Shown piece by piece: positions 52,543 to 61,338 of a stretch of DNA of 64,000 bases; the first letter of the stretch is position 1, and the number at the start of each line of letters is the position of its first letter. The translations under genes and the position numbers were made by a program. Origin of the DNA: Hoskinsella mucinilytica (lineage in GTDB: Bacteria > Bacillota_I > Bacilli_A > Erysipelotrichales > Erysipelotrichaceae). The notes beneath the pieces were generated by a model, which was given only the letters and a program-made list of their open reading frames with translations, searched no databases and was not told the DNA's origin. The stretch lies in assembly GCF_045223415.1 (NCBI RefSeq), contig NZ_JBEQZJ010000016.1:1-64000 (forward strand), written 5' to 3'.

Positions 52543-53021
52543 GAAGAGCAATCTTTCCCGGAAGTTTTGACCCTTTGACGTTGGGGCATTTGGATATCAT
52601 AGAGAGAGCCGCAAAGCTGTTTGATGAATTGATCGTTGTCATTTTGGAAAACAGTGAGAAAAAAACGATCTTTACGTTAGAAGAACGATTGACAATGTTA
52701 AGAACGAATACCGCAAAATTTGAACATGTATCGGTTGATGCGGATCATGTATTAACGGTTGCCTATGCTCAACAACATCATGCCAATGCCATTATACGAG
52801 GAGTAAGAAGTGTTAAGGATTATGAGTATGAGTTAGATATTGCCAGTGCCAATCAATATCTAAATCCGCAAATAGAAACGGTTCTTTTATTTTCTTCGCC
52901 TAAATACTCCTATGTATCCAGTAGTATCATTCGTGAAATGATGAAATATGGTGCAGATATCAAGGAATTGGTAAGTGAAGATGTTTGTCTTGCATTGGAA
53001 GAAAAATACAGAAAATCGTAA
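52539..53021 (+). CDS. coaD: Phosphopantetheine adenylyltransferase
   Basis: Transfers AMP from ATP to 4'-phosphopantetheine in coenzyme A synthesis. Nucleotidyltransferase motif FPGSFDPLTLGHLDI (T/HxGH) at the start, IIRGVRSVKDYEYELDIA, and the C-terminal SSSIIREM motif are intact. 160 residues, normal length. Overlaps rsmD by 4 bp. Confidence 0.97.
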   Translation: MRRAIFPGSFDPLTLGHLDIIERAAKLFDELIVVILENSEKKTIFTLEERLTMLRTNTAKFEHVSVDADHVLTVAYAQQHHANAIIRGVRSVKDYEYELDIASANQYLNPQIETVLLFSSPKYSYVSSSIIREMMKYGADIKELVSEDVCLALEEKYRKS

Positions 53022-53092
53022 GGAATGTACTATGGTAATGCTTTTTTTGCCATGATATAATAAAACGGATAAAATGAGGAGGAAGATGCAAG

Positions 53093-53956
53093 ATGTCTAG
53101 ACTGCATTTTAAACCACCGACCCAAGATGCAATGAAGAATAAAATGATTTCAGCCCTTTGTTTGGGATTGATTATCATGAGCTTATATGGTACCTGTTAT
53201 TTGCTGTTTTTTCGTACGACAGGAATTGATGTGACGAAGGATGTAGATATCATCTATCGTGGAGAAAATGGCTCTGGTAGTGTTATGGTGAGAAATAAAA
53301 ATTTAAATTATAATCAAAGAATTCAAGAATTCATGGATACAGTTACCTATAAGGTAACACCCAATCGTAATTTAAAGAACGGTGATACGATTACGATTCA
53401 AGCCGATTATGATGAAAAGCTGGCATCACGATATCATATTGATGCGACTCATGTATCAAAAGAGGTGGTCGTATCCAATTTGCCGATTCGTTATGAAAAT
53501 GCAAAAGATATCCCACAAACGATGTTAGATACCATCAATGAAAGCTCTGAAAAATATCTAAAGAAAAATATGACAGCGATCTTAGAAGATGATTTCACAA
53601 GCTTTTATATCAGTAGTCATCCTGAACTGGTTTCTTATCAAAGGATATATCGTATATTTCTGAACTCTGAGGAAAAAGATGTTCGAGATAAGATACTTGA
53701 TATCTATGCGATAAGCGCAAAAGGGGAAGTCAATGTCAGTAAGAAAGAAGAAAGGTTAGAAACAAAGGAAGAAACGATTTATTATATGATCACATATAAT
53801 GAAATCAATACAAGTGAGCAGATTCCGGATGAAGATGTGTATGGAGAGAAAATCATTACCAATCGAAAGCAGGATCTATCAAAAGAAAGCGAATTCCGTG
53901 ATTATATGAAATCCAAATACGGTGCTCATTATAAGATTGAAACATTACAGAAATAG
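53093..53956 (+). CDS. Membrane-anchored protein of unknown function
   Basis: 287 residues with one transmembrane helix (about residues 21-42) and a large extracytoplasmic part. The first exported domain (about 45-130) has the beta-rich pattern with NLKNGDTITI seen in YvbJ/TcaA-like envelope proteins; the second (about 140-287) is unrecognised. AGGAGG lies upstream of ATG 53093, and TATAAT at 53056-53061 is the probable -10. A wall-stress or envelope role is possible but unproven. Confidence 0.68.
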   Translation: MSRLHFKPPTQDAMKNKMISALCLGLIIMSLYGTCYLLFFRTTGIDVTKDVDIIYRGENGSGSVMVRNKNLNYNQRIQEFMDTVTYKVTPNRNLKNGDTITIQADYDEKLASRYHIDATHVSKEVVVSNLPIRYENAKDIPQTMLDTINESSEKYLKKNMTAILEDDFTSFYISSHPELVSYQRIYRIFLNSEEKDVRDKILDIYAISAKGEVNVSKKEERLETKEETIYYMITYNEINTSEQIPDEDVYGEKIITNRKQDLSKESEFRDYMKSKYGAHYKIETLQK

Positions 53957-53983
53957 AGAAGACTGTGTACGGTCTTCTTTTTT
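53957..53983 (+). terminator. Terminator after the membrane-anchored unknown gene
   Basis: AGAAGAC (53957-53963) pairs with GTCTTCT (53972-53978), followed by T residues. Confidence 0.82.
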
Positions 53984-53992
53984 AGGTCAAAT

Positions 53993-54020
53993 AAGAAAAC
54001 GTCTACCATAGGATAGACGC
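53993..54020 (-). terminator. Terminator of the HIT gene
   Basis: CGTCTA (54000-54005) and TAGACG (54014-54019) pair; on the minus strand the stem is followed by TTTTCTT. Confidence 0.7.
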
Positions 54021-54031
54021 TAGAAAATCGA

Positions 54032-54430
54032 TCATGATTGTTTGATCAAAGATAAGACCTCATCTAGATCTTGTGGTTGACTCTCTTTAAATTCGATCAC
54101 ACAGGCATCCTGTTCGCTATAGCGAGGGATAAGGTGAATGTGGAAGTGAGGTACGCTTTGTCCCGCAACCTCGTTGACATTGCTTAAAATATTCATTCCT
54201 GCTGCGCCTGTAGCTTTCATAATTTGTTTAGATAGCTTTTGCGCTACCATCATGAGATGTTGTAACACCTCACCATCACATTCCATAAAATTCGCATAAT
54301 GCTGTTTTGGAATGACAAGTGTATGACCTTTGGTGACTTGAGAAATATCAAGAAATGCCAATACCAGATCATCCTCATATACTTTACTGCTTGGAATTTC
54401 ATTGTTTACAATAGAACAAAATATACACAT
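54032..54430 (-). CDS. HIT-family nucleotide hydrolase
   Basis: Histidine-triad protein, probably an AMP-lysine-type or dinucleoside polyphosphate hydrolase (Hit/HinT branch). The triad VPHFHIHLIPR and the zinc-binding-like MCIFCSI start are visible. 132 residues, normal length. The ATG at 54430 follows AGAAGG; the frame open further upstream has no such site. It lies after two foldase genes but is separated by a terminator. Confidence 0.92.
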   Translation of the reverse strand: MCIFCSIVNNEIPSSKVYEDDLVLAFLDISQVTKGHTLVIPKQHYANFMECDGEVLQHLMMVAQKLSKQIMKATGAAGMNILSNVNEVAGQSVPHFHIHLIPRYSEQDACVIEFKESQPQDLDEVLSLIKQS

Positions 54431-54482
54431 CCTAAGACCTTCTTTCTTTTCTTTTTTCATTATACCAAATGAGCTACAAAAG

Positions 54483-54506
54483 AAAAAGAGCAAGATTTGC
54501 TCTTTT
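54483..54506 (-). terminator. Terminator of the foldase operon
   Basis: On the minus strand AAAGAGCA-N5-TGCTCTTT (plus 54485-54505) is followed by TTCTTTT. It touches the stop codon of the lipoprotein foldase gene. Confidence 0.8.
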
Positions 54507-55386
54507 ATTGTACGATATAATCTTTCATGCTGTTGTATGCATCAATATCATAAATGGTCATATCATATTTCTTAAAATAATATTTTGTAGCTTCTGTAGC
54601 GATTGCATTGGTTTCCGCAATCGCTTTAATCGCCTCATCCTCATATTTAGAAGTATCAATACTTGTAAGTTTTACAATATAGTAAGAAACTGAAGATGAA
54701 CCATCTGTGGAACTGGTCGTTGTCACGCTGATCACTTTATCGATCAAGCCATCTTTTTCAGCAGCTGTCATGGATGAGAATACTTCTGTAGGTAAGCCAC
54801 TTTGGCTAGTATAAACCTTTTCGCTTCCATCATAACTAGTCGTTGTGCCGAATTCTTTCACGACTTCCTTGAAATCTTTACCATCTTTCAATGCACTCAA
54901 TGCATTCTTCGCTTTTGTTTCATCACTTGCTTGGAATATCTGAGCTTTTAAAGGATGATAGCTATCAAACAATTTATCTTTGTTTTCTGTTACATATTTC
55001 TTCTGTAATTCCGTTTGATAAATGCTAGGCATGATCAAGGCATCCATTACCGCCTGATCATTTTCATATCCATATTGTTTGATCTGAGCTTCATAGTTTT
55101 CGCCAAATTGTTCTTTGATGGTTTTAAGTTTACTATCTGCAAGCTTTTGCATTTCATCCGTAACCTCAATACCTTCTTTTTTGTATACTTCATTTTTTAC
55201 TAGAGTTAACGTTGCATTACCGATATTGCTTTTTAAAGCATCATAGATGTCACCTTTGGTTACTTTTTCACTTCCAACAGTGACAAGAGCTTCACTTCCA
55301 TCGGAAATATTGGCTGTTGCATCGCTGCAAGCACTTAGTGTAAAGGCAAGAGCAATGCTACTTACTAAAATCATTTGTTTTTTCAT
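54505..55386 (-). CDS. prsA: PrsA-like foldase lipoprotein
   Basis: Exported lipoprotein that probably assists folding of secreted proteins. Lipobox LSAC at the end of a short signal peptide (cleavage before Cys, about residue 20), SurA/PrsA-type helical N-domain, and a C-terminal parvulin-like region (about 145-255) in which the usual GGDLG motif is missing, so isomerase activity is doubtful. 293 residues from ATG 55386, which is better spaced from GGGAGG than ATG 55392. It lies 14 bp after the second foldase gene, in one operon. Confidence 0.82.
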   Translation of the reverse strand: MKKQMILVSSIALAFTLSACSDATANISDGSEALVTVGSEKVTKGDIYDALKSNIGNATLTLVKNEVYKKEGIEVTDEMQKLADSKLKTIKEQFGENYEAQIKQYGYENDQAVMDALIMPSIYQTELQKKYVTENKDKLFDSYHPLKAQIFQASDETKAKNALSALKDGKDFKEVVKEFGTTTSYDGSEKVYTSQSGLPTEVFSSMTAAEKDGLIDKVISVTTTSSTDGSSSVSYYIVKLTSIDTSKYEDEAIKAIAETNAIATEATKYYFKKYDMTIYDIDAYNSMKDYIVQ

Positions 55387-55400
55387 TGTCATATGCCTCC

Positions 55401-56405
55401 CTATTCTTCTACGCCCATGTATTCAAGAAGTTGTTTCTTGATATCATCATTGGCATATTTGATATCTAACTTCTGTGCTGCCTGCCATACATATTTGAAA
55501 GACAAATCGGAATTCGCTTTTGCAATGGCATCATACACATCATCTTTTGCTTTTTCATCCTTTTTAAAGGAGTCCTTATCAGCAATATCTGCCTTGATCA
55601 TATGCCATCCACTATAGCTATCATTGCTTTCTTTTACCCAATCACTGACTTCTCCTTCTTTTAATTTTAAAGAAGCCTCTTTAAAGCTGCTGACATAAGT
55701 AGTGTTATCACTATCGATATAGCCGATGTATCCACCTTTTTCTTTTGAGCCGGTATCATCACTATATTCTTTTGCGACTTCCGCAAAATCTTTTCCATCT
55801 TTTAAAGCTTTTTCTACAGCATCGATCTTTTTCTGTTCTTCTTCTGTAGGATTATTGATATCTGCTACTTTGATCAGAATATGAGATACGACATGTGGCT
55901 TTTTGTTTTTATAAACTGGTTCGAATACATCATCAAAATTTGCTTCGATATAATCATTACGCAATTTTTCATTTTTCGCTGCCATTGTGCTATAGCCATC
56001 CATATCATCATCAGCAAAACCATAATAATTCAACTGTTGTTTGATCATAGCATCAGCTGTAGTGCCATAGCTACTTGCATAGGCTTCTGCTTGCTGTTGC
56101 ATCAATTCGGCAATTTCTTTCGCACGTGTTTTGATATCATCTGTAACTTTTACAGACTGTGTGATAACTTCATTTTGAAAACGAAGGTAGAGCGCTTCTA
56201 CACCACTGTAATCTTTATAAAGCGTAGCATACATATCGTCTGCTGTTAACGTGTAATCCTTCATGGTAGCAACCACGTCTTTGCCATCAGATTTCTTTCC
56301 AGGAAGTTTTCCTTTGTTCGTGTCATAGACGCAGAATACCACAAATGATATACAGATGACTGCGACGAGGACAACGAACCATTGCTTCTTTAATGTTTCT
56401 ATCAT
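55401..56405 (-). CDS. PrsA/SurA-like peptidyl-prolyl isomerase, membrane-anchored
   Basis: 334 residues. N-terminal uncleaved membrane helix (about 9-30) rather than a lipobox, SurA-type N-domain (about 40-175), then a well-kept parvulin/PpiC domain (about 178-275: HVVSHILIKV, FAEVAKEYSDD, GGYIGYID, SGWHMIKA). Expected to catalyse proline isomerisation in exported proteins. First gene of a two-foldase operon; own promoter at plus 56432-56460. Confidence 0.87.
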   Translation of the reverse strand: MIETLKKQWFVVLVAVICISFVVFCVYDTNKGKLPGKKSDGKDVVATMKDYTLTADDMYATLYKDYSGVEALYLRFQNEVITQSVKVTDDIKTRAKEIAELMQQQAEAYASSYGTTADAMIKQQLNYYGFADDDMDGYSTMAAKNEKLRNDYIEANFDDVFEPVYKNKKPHVVSHILIKVADINNPTEEEQKKIDAVEKALKDGKDFAEVAKEYSDDTGSKEKGGYIGYIDSDNTTYVSSFKEASLKLKEGEVSDWVKESNDSYSGWHMIKADIADKDSFKKDEKAKDDVYDAIAKANSDLSFKYVWQAAQKLDIKYANDDIKKQLLEYMGVEE

Positions 56406-56431
56406 AATATCCTCCTAAGTAGTACCGTAAT

Positions 56432-56460
56432 ATTATAGATTATATGGGTTAGAATTGCAA
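56432..56460 (-). promoter_or_regulatory. Promoter of the foldase operon
   Basis: On the minus strand TTGCAA (plus 56455-56460), 17 bp, TATAAT (plus 56432-56437). Confidence 0.7.
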
Positions 56461-56475
56461 TTTTTTACGAACTTT

Positions 56476-56517
56476 TCACGTAATTTCCCATGAAGTTTTC
56501 ATGAGATTATCACGTAA
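56476..56517. promoter_or_regulatory. Palindrome flanked by direct repeats in the foldase/suf intergenic region
   Basis: TCACGTAA occurs at 56476-56483 and again at 56510-56517, flanking a perfect 15-bp palindrome CATGAA-GTT-TTCATG (56489-56503). It lies 16 bp upstream of the foldase -35 element and about 67 bp upstream of the suf -35. Likely protein-binding sites; the regulator is unknown. Confidence 0.45.
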
Positions 56518-56564
56518 AATACAAAAGTTTCGACAGTTTTCGAATTCATATCAACATGATAGGA

Positions 56565-56581
56565 AAAACGATAATCGTTTT
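56565..56581. promoter_or_regulatory. Perfect palindrome abutting the suf promoter
   Basis: AAAACGAT-A-ATCGTTTT (56565-56581) is a 17-bp perfect inverted repeat that ends 2 bp before the suf -35 element. Its 7-1-7-type layout resembles operators of Fur-family repressors, though the sequence is not a canonical Fur, PerR or Zur box. Confidence 0.5.
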
Positions 56582-56583
56582 AA

Positions 56584-56612
56584 TTGTTAAACGACTGATT
56601 TTTTGGTAGAAT
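56584..56612 (+). promoter_or_regulatory. Promoter of the suf operon
   Basis: TTGTTA (56584-56589), 17 bp, TAGAAT (56607-56612), 28 bp before sufC. Confidence 0.65.
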
Positions 56613-56640
56613 AATACAAGGAAATGAAAGGATGATGACA

Positions 56641-57456
56641 ATGAGTTGTCTTGAGATAAAAAATTTACATGTTGATGTAGAAGGAAAAGAAATATTAAAG
56701 GGCTTGACCCTAACCATACAAGGAAATGAAACCCATGCTTTGATGGGGCCAAATGGAAATGGTAAGAGTACCTTATTGGCGGCAATTATGGGAAATCCTA
56801 AATTCCATGTCAGTCAAGGAAGTATCCTTTTGGATGGAAAAGACGTATTGGCTATGGAGGTTGATGAAAGAAGTCGTGCAGGATTGTTTCTAGGCATGCA
56901 ATATCCAAGCGAAATCAGTGGCGTAACCAACTCTGATTTTCTTCGTGCGGCAATCAACGCAAGAAGAGAACGTCCCATACCATTGTTCAGTTTCATCAAA
57001 GAAATGGAAAAAACCATCAAAGAAATGGAAATGAAAGAGGACCTGGCACACCGCTTCTTGAATGAAGGATTTTCTGGTGGAGAGAAAAAGCGTAATGAAA
57101 TTGTGCAAATGAAAATGTTGAAACCAACGATTGCGATGTTGGATGAAATCGATAGCGGATTGGATGTTGATGCATTAAAAATTGTTGCGGATGCAGTCAA
57201 TGAAATGAAAGAAGAAACAGGACTTGGCTTGGTGGTAGTTTCGCATTATGCAAGGTTCTTGGATTTGTTAAAGCCAACGCATGCTCATGTCTTGGTAGAT
57301 GGTAAAATTGTAGTAAGTGGAGGAGCAGAGCTAGTTGAAAAAATTGATCAGCAAGGCTATGATTGGATTGAAAAAGAATATGATGTACATGTTGTAAAAG
57401 AGCAAGCAAAACAGGTTGAGCTACTTGGCTCCTGTGCTGCAACAAAGGGTGTTTGA
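56641..57456 (+). CDS. sufC: Fe-S assembly ATPase SufC
   Basis: ABC-type ATPase of the SufBCD scaffold, cytosolic. Walker A GPNGNGKSTLL, ABC signature FSGGEKKRNEI (SufC-specific) and Walker B TIAMLDEIDSGLD are intact. 271 residues. ATG 56641 is 9 nt behind AAAGG; ATG 56632 and 56635 are in frame. First gene of sufCDSUB, the Bacillus order. Confidence 0.97.
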   Translation: MSCLEIKNLHVDVEGKEILKGLTLTIQGNETHALMGPNGNGKSTLLAAIMGNPKFHVSQGSILLDGKDVLAMEVDERSRAGLFLGMQYPSEISGVTNSDFLRAAINARRERPIPLFSFIKEMEKTIKEMEMKEDLAHRFLNEGFSGGEKKRNEIVQMKMLKPTIAMLDEIDSGLDVDALKIVADAVNEMKEETGLGLVVVSHYARFLDLLKPTHAHVLVDGKIVVSGGAELVEKIDQQGYDWIEKEYDVHVVKEQAKQVELLGSCAATKGV

Positions 57457-57458
57457 TC

Positions 57459-58259
57459 ATGAAGGCTGTGAAAGAAATTCTAATTGATAAGGATGGCTTT
57501 CAGACATTTCATTTTGATGTACAAGAAGAGGAATGTTTTCTGTTTCGCATAGGTAAACATAGAAACGCTTCGCTTGCTGTCACATACAGTGGAATGGATG
57601 CACATGTCAAAACAACTTATGTTTGTGAAGAAGGAAGCTCTTTGCATGTCTTGATACGTAATGAAGTTCACCATATGGTATTGCGTGATCATAGTGAGCT
57701 TTTCAAGGATGCACATTTGACCTTAGGTTATTTAGAGTTACAAGATGGAAGTGTTGATGCCATCAGTGAAGTCTATTTAAAAGAATGTGGTGCGGATGCT
57801 CATATGATGAATGTATGCATTGCCCAATCCAAGAAACACTTCCAAGTACTATGTGTTCATGAAGTACCACATACAAATGGATTGATTGAAAACTATGCTG
57901 TTGTAAAACAACATGGCGATTATCGCATGGAAGCATGTGGTAAGATCTTAAAGGGAGCTTATGACAGTGCATCCCATCAAGCAAGTCGTGTATTGACATT
58001 GAGCGAGGAACAAAGCAGTGAAGTCATTCCTTTGCTTTTGATTGATGAAAATGAGGTAAAGGCAAGTCATGCGACTACCGTAGGACAGCCTGATGAAAAC
58101 CAATTATATTATCTGCAGACAAGAGGTCTTACCAGAACCCAAGCATTGGGGTTATTAACGATTGGTTATATGATGCCGATCACGACCGTGCTGGACGATG
58201 AGGCACAACGTGCAGAACTGAAAAATGAAATCGAAATGAAGGTGGGATTACATGCTTGA
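57459..58259 (+). CDS. sufD: Short SufD scaffold protein
   Basis: SufB/SufD-family scaffold protein. Beta-helix core and the C-terminal signature HATTVGQPDENQLYYLQTRGLTRTQA are present. At 266 residues it is far shorter than usual SufD (about 400-440), missing most of the N-terminal helical domain. The start ATG 57459 overlaps the end of sufC and follows AAAGGGTG; no frame extends upstream, so this looks like its natural length. Overlaps sufS by 8 bp. Confidence 0.88.
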   Translation: MKAVKEILIDKDGFQTFHFDVQEEECFLFRIGKHRNASLAVTYSGMDAHVKTTYVCEEGSSLHVLIRNEVHHMVLRDHSELFKDAHLTLGYLELQDGSVDAISEVYLKECGADAHMMNVCIAQSKKHFQVLCVHEVPHTNGLIENYAVVKQHGDYRMEACGKILKGAYDSASHQASRVLTLSEEQSSEVIPLLLIDENEVKASHATTVGQPDENQLYYLQTRGLTRTQALGLLTIGYMMPITTVLDDEAQRAELKNEIEMKVGLHA

Positions 58260-59484
58260 TAATAAAGCAATCCGTAAGGATTTCCCCATGTTGCAGGGAA
58301 AGATGATGCAGTCGCATCCACTTGTATATTTAGACAATGGCGCAACAACTTTGAAACCAAGAAGTGTCATTGATGCAGTATGTAACTATTACGAAAATTA
58401 TTCAACCAATGCACATCGAGGAGATTATGATCTCAGTTACCAGGTAGATCAGGAATTTGAAGGAACCAGAGCTGTAGTCGCAGATTTTCTGAATGCTGAT
58501 ACCAGAGAAATCGTGTATACCAGTGGTGCTAGTGAAGCTTTAAATACGGTAGCATTCGGTTATGGAAGAAAGTTCTTACAAGAAGGCGATATCATTTTGA
58601 CCAGTGAGGCAGAACATGCATCTTGTATCTTACCATGGATGAAGGTTGCACAAACTACCGGAGCAGTGATCGAATATATCCCTTTGGATGAAGAAGGTCG
58701 TATTACCTTAGAAAATGTCGCATTGATGATGAATGGGAATGTAAAAGTAATCGCACTTGCACAAATTACCAACGTGCTAGGATACTTGGTGCCAATCAAA
58801 GAAATTTGTGAATTGGCACATCGCTATGGGGCAATCGTTGTTGTTGACGGTGCACAAAGCGTGCCACATATCAATGTTGATGTAAAAGACTTAGATTGTG
58901 ACTTTTTAGCATTTTCCGCCCATAAAATGTGTGGACCGACAGGAATCGGTGTCTTATATGGAAAATATGAATTATTACAAGCAATGGACCCTTTACTCTA
59001 TGGAGGGGAAAGCAATGCTCGATTCCATATGTGCGGAGATGTATTATTGAAAGAAGCTCCTTTCAAATTCGAAAGTGGGACACAGCCAATCGAAGGGGTG
59101 TTTGGATTACATGCAGCCATTGATTATATCGAAGCAATCGGTAAGGATGAAATTCATGCCTATGAAAAAGAATTGCGAGATTATGCGGTATCGGAAATGA
59201 AGAAAATGGAGCATATCATTGTTTATAATGAGCATAATGATACTGGAATCATTACCTTTAATGTAAAAGGTGTGTTTGCACAGGATGTCGGTACTTTCTT
59301 TAACGCCAATGGCATTGCAGTCAGGACAGGACAACATTGTGCAAAGCTGTTAAGTGAAACACTAGGTACCAGTGCAACAGTACGTGCATCCTTCTATTTT
59401 TATACATCAAGAGAAGACGTGGAACGTTTTCTGGATGTATGTCGTAAAGCTACGATGGAAGCTTGCATTGATGTATTTTTTTAG
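58252..59484 (+). CDS. sufS: Cysteine desulfurase SufS
   Basis: PLP enzyme that mobilises sulfur from cysteine as a persulfide. PLP lysine in FSAHKMCGPTGIG (about residue 224), catalytic cysteine in VRTGQHCAKLL (about residue 362). 410 residues, group-II (SufS) length with the short active-site loop. Partner SufU is the next gene. Confidence 0.96.
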   Translation: MLDNKAIRKDFPMLQGKMMQSHPLVYLDNGATTLKPRSVIDAVCNYYENYSTNAHRGDYDLSYQVDQEFEGTRAVVADFLNADTREIVYTSGASEALNTVAFGYGRKFLQEGDIILTSEAEHASCILPWMKVAQTTGAVIEYIPLDEEGRITLENVALMMNGNVKVIALAQITNVLGYLVPIKEICELAHRYGAIVVVDGAQSVPHINVDVKDLDCDFLAFSAHKMCGPTGIGVLYGKYELLQAMDPLLYGGESNARFHMCGDVLLKEAPFKFESGTQPIEGVFGLHAAIDYIEAIGKDEIHAYEKELRDYAVSEMKKMEHIIVYNEHNDTGIITFNVKGVFAQDVGTFFNANGIAVRTGQHCAKLLSETLGTSATVRASFYFYTSREDVERFLDVCRKATMEACIDVFF

Positions 59485-59498
59485 GAGGTTGACGTAGT

Positions 59499-59966
59499 AT
59501 GTCTGATTTGTTCAACGATCCAATGATTTTAAGACAAATCATCATGGATCATTATGAATATCCAAGAAATCATGAATTAACTAAGGAAGAAGGCTATCAA
59601 GAAAAACATATGGCCAGTGAATCCTGTATTGATGATATCTATGTACAAAGTAAAATCAAAGATGGAGTTGTGGAGGATGTACGTTTTGATGGAGTAGCTT
59701 GTACCATCTCCACAGCTTCTACCTCTATTATGAGTGAGCTTTTACGAGGCAAAACAGTTGAAGAAGCAAAAGAGATCATACGTAATTATTTCAATATGAT
59801 CGATGCGTTAGATTATGATGAAGAGATGCTGGAAGAAGCAATTGCGTTCCATAATGTTGGTAAACAAGCGAATCGTATCAAATGTGCAACCATAGGATGG
59901 AAAGCAATTTCCGAGCTGATTGAGGAAAGTGAGGATGAAAATGGAAACGAACATTCCGAAAAGTGA
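59499..59966 (+). CDS. sufU: Sulfur-transfer protein SufU
   Basis: Zinc-dependent sulfurtransferase that accepts sulfur from SufS. Zinc ligands are seen as Cys/Asp in ESCIDDIYV (usual form CGD, here CID), Cys in GVACTIS and Cys in IKCATIGW. 155 residues. Overlaps sufB by 26 bp. AGGAGG precedes the start. Confidence 0.94.
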   Translation: MSDLFNDPMILRQIIMDHYEYPRNHELTKEEGYQEKHMASESCIDDIYVQSKIKDGVVEDVRFDGVACTISTASTSIMSELLRGKTVEEAKEIIRNYFNMIDALDYDEEMLEEAIAFHNVGKQANRIKCATIGWKAISELIEESEDENGNEHSEK

Positions 59967-61338
59967 AGAGTATCAATATGGATTCCATGATGAGGATACC
60001 AGTGTCTATAAAACGAATCAAGGCTTAACAAGAGATACCATTCTAGAAATCAGTCGCATTAAAAAAGAACCGGACTGGATGAGAGAATATCGTCTGAAAG
60101 CATTTGAACAGTTTGAAAGCATGGATTTACAGACATGGGGACCCGATCTGAGCGAACTTGACTTTGATGAGTATACCTATTACATAAAGCCAAGTGATAA
60201 AACTGAAAAAAGTTGGGATGATGTACCTGAGACCATCAAAGAAACATTTGATAAACTAGGTATCCCACAGGCTGAAAAAGAATTCCTTGCAGGTGTAACG
60301 ACCCAATATGACAGTGAAGCTGTTTATCATCATATGTTAGAAGAGGTAGAGGAAAAGGGTGTTATCTTTTTAGACACTGACTCTGCATTAAAACAATATC
60401 CGGAATTATTCCGGAAATATTTCGGCAAACTGGTTCCTTATCAGGATAATAAGTTTGCGGCATTGAATAGCTGTGTTTGGAGCGGAGGAAGCTTTATCTA
60501 TGTACCAAAGGGTGTTCATTTAGAGAAACCATTACAATCTTATTTCAGAATCAATACGGAAAGCATGGGGCAATTTGAACGAACATTGATCATCGTAGAT
60601 GAAGGAGCAGATGTCCATTATGTAGAAGGATGTACTGCACCGACGTATTCTAAGGACTCCCTTCATGCGGCAGTCGTAGAAATCTTCGTTCACAAAAATG
60701 CAAGATGTCGTTACTCAACTGTTCAAAATTGGAGTGACAATATCTTAAATTTGGTCACAAAACGTGCCAAGGTATTTGAGAATGGAAGTATGGAATGGAT
60801 CGATGGAAACATCGGTTCGCATATCAATATGAAATATCCTGCTTGTATCCTTGCAGAGCCATATGCAAGAGGAACCTGTATATCAATTGCTGTTGCGGCA
60901 AAAAATCAGCTACAGGATGCAGGAGCAAAAATGATACATCTTGCACCAAATACCTATAGCAATATCATCAGCAAATCTATTTCAAGAAATGGTGGAGAAG
61001 TAAATTATCGAGGACTTGTTTATCATTCACCAAAAGCGGAACATGCGAAAAGCAAAGTGGAATGTGATACTTTGATTTTGGATAAACAAAGTCGAAGTGA
61101 CACCATTCCAACCAATCATACAAAAAATCTGACAAGCCAGATCGAGCATGAAGCAACTGTTTCTAACATAAGTGAAGAACAATTGTTCTATCTCATGAGC
61201 AGAGGACTTTCTCGTTCACAAGCAACCGAGATGATCGTTATGGGCTTTTTAGAGCCTTTTACCAGAGAGCTTCCAATGGAATATGCAGTGGAACTGAATC
61301 AGTTGTTAAAACTAGATATGAGTGATTCTATTGGATAA
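59941..61338 (+). CDS. sufB: Fe-S scaffold protein SufB
   Basis: Main scaffold subunit of SufBCD. N-terminal helical part, beta-helix with YVEGCTAPTYSKDSLHAAVVE and NWSDNILNLVTKRA, and the C-terminal RIEHEA-like region (QIEHEATVSNISEEQLFYL). 465 residues, normal length. ATG 59941 is 6 nt from GAGG; ATG 59935 is an alternative. Last suf gene. Confidence 0.96.
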   Translation: METNIPKSEEYQYGFHDEDTSVYKTNQGLTRDTILEISRIKKEPDWMREYRLKAFEQFESMDLQTWGPDLSELDFDEYTYYIKPSDKTEKSWDDVPETIKETFDKLGIPQAEKEFLAGVTTQYDSEAVYHHMLEEVEEKGVIFLDTDSALKQYPELFRKYFGKLVPYQDNKFAALNSCVWSGGSFIYVPKGVHLEKPLQSYFRINTESMGQFERTLIIVDEGADVHYVEGCTAPTYSKDSLHAAVVEIFVHKNARCRYSTVQNWSDNILNLVTKRAKVFENGSMEWIDGNIGSHINMKYPACILAEPYARGTCISIAVAAKNQLQDAGAKMIHLAPNTYSNIISKSISRNGGEVNYRGLVYHSPKAEHAKSKVECDTLILDKQSRSDTIPTNHTKNLTSQIEHEATVSNISEEQLFYLMSRGLSRSQATEMIVMGFLEPFTRELPMEYAVELNQLLKLDMSDSIG

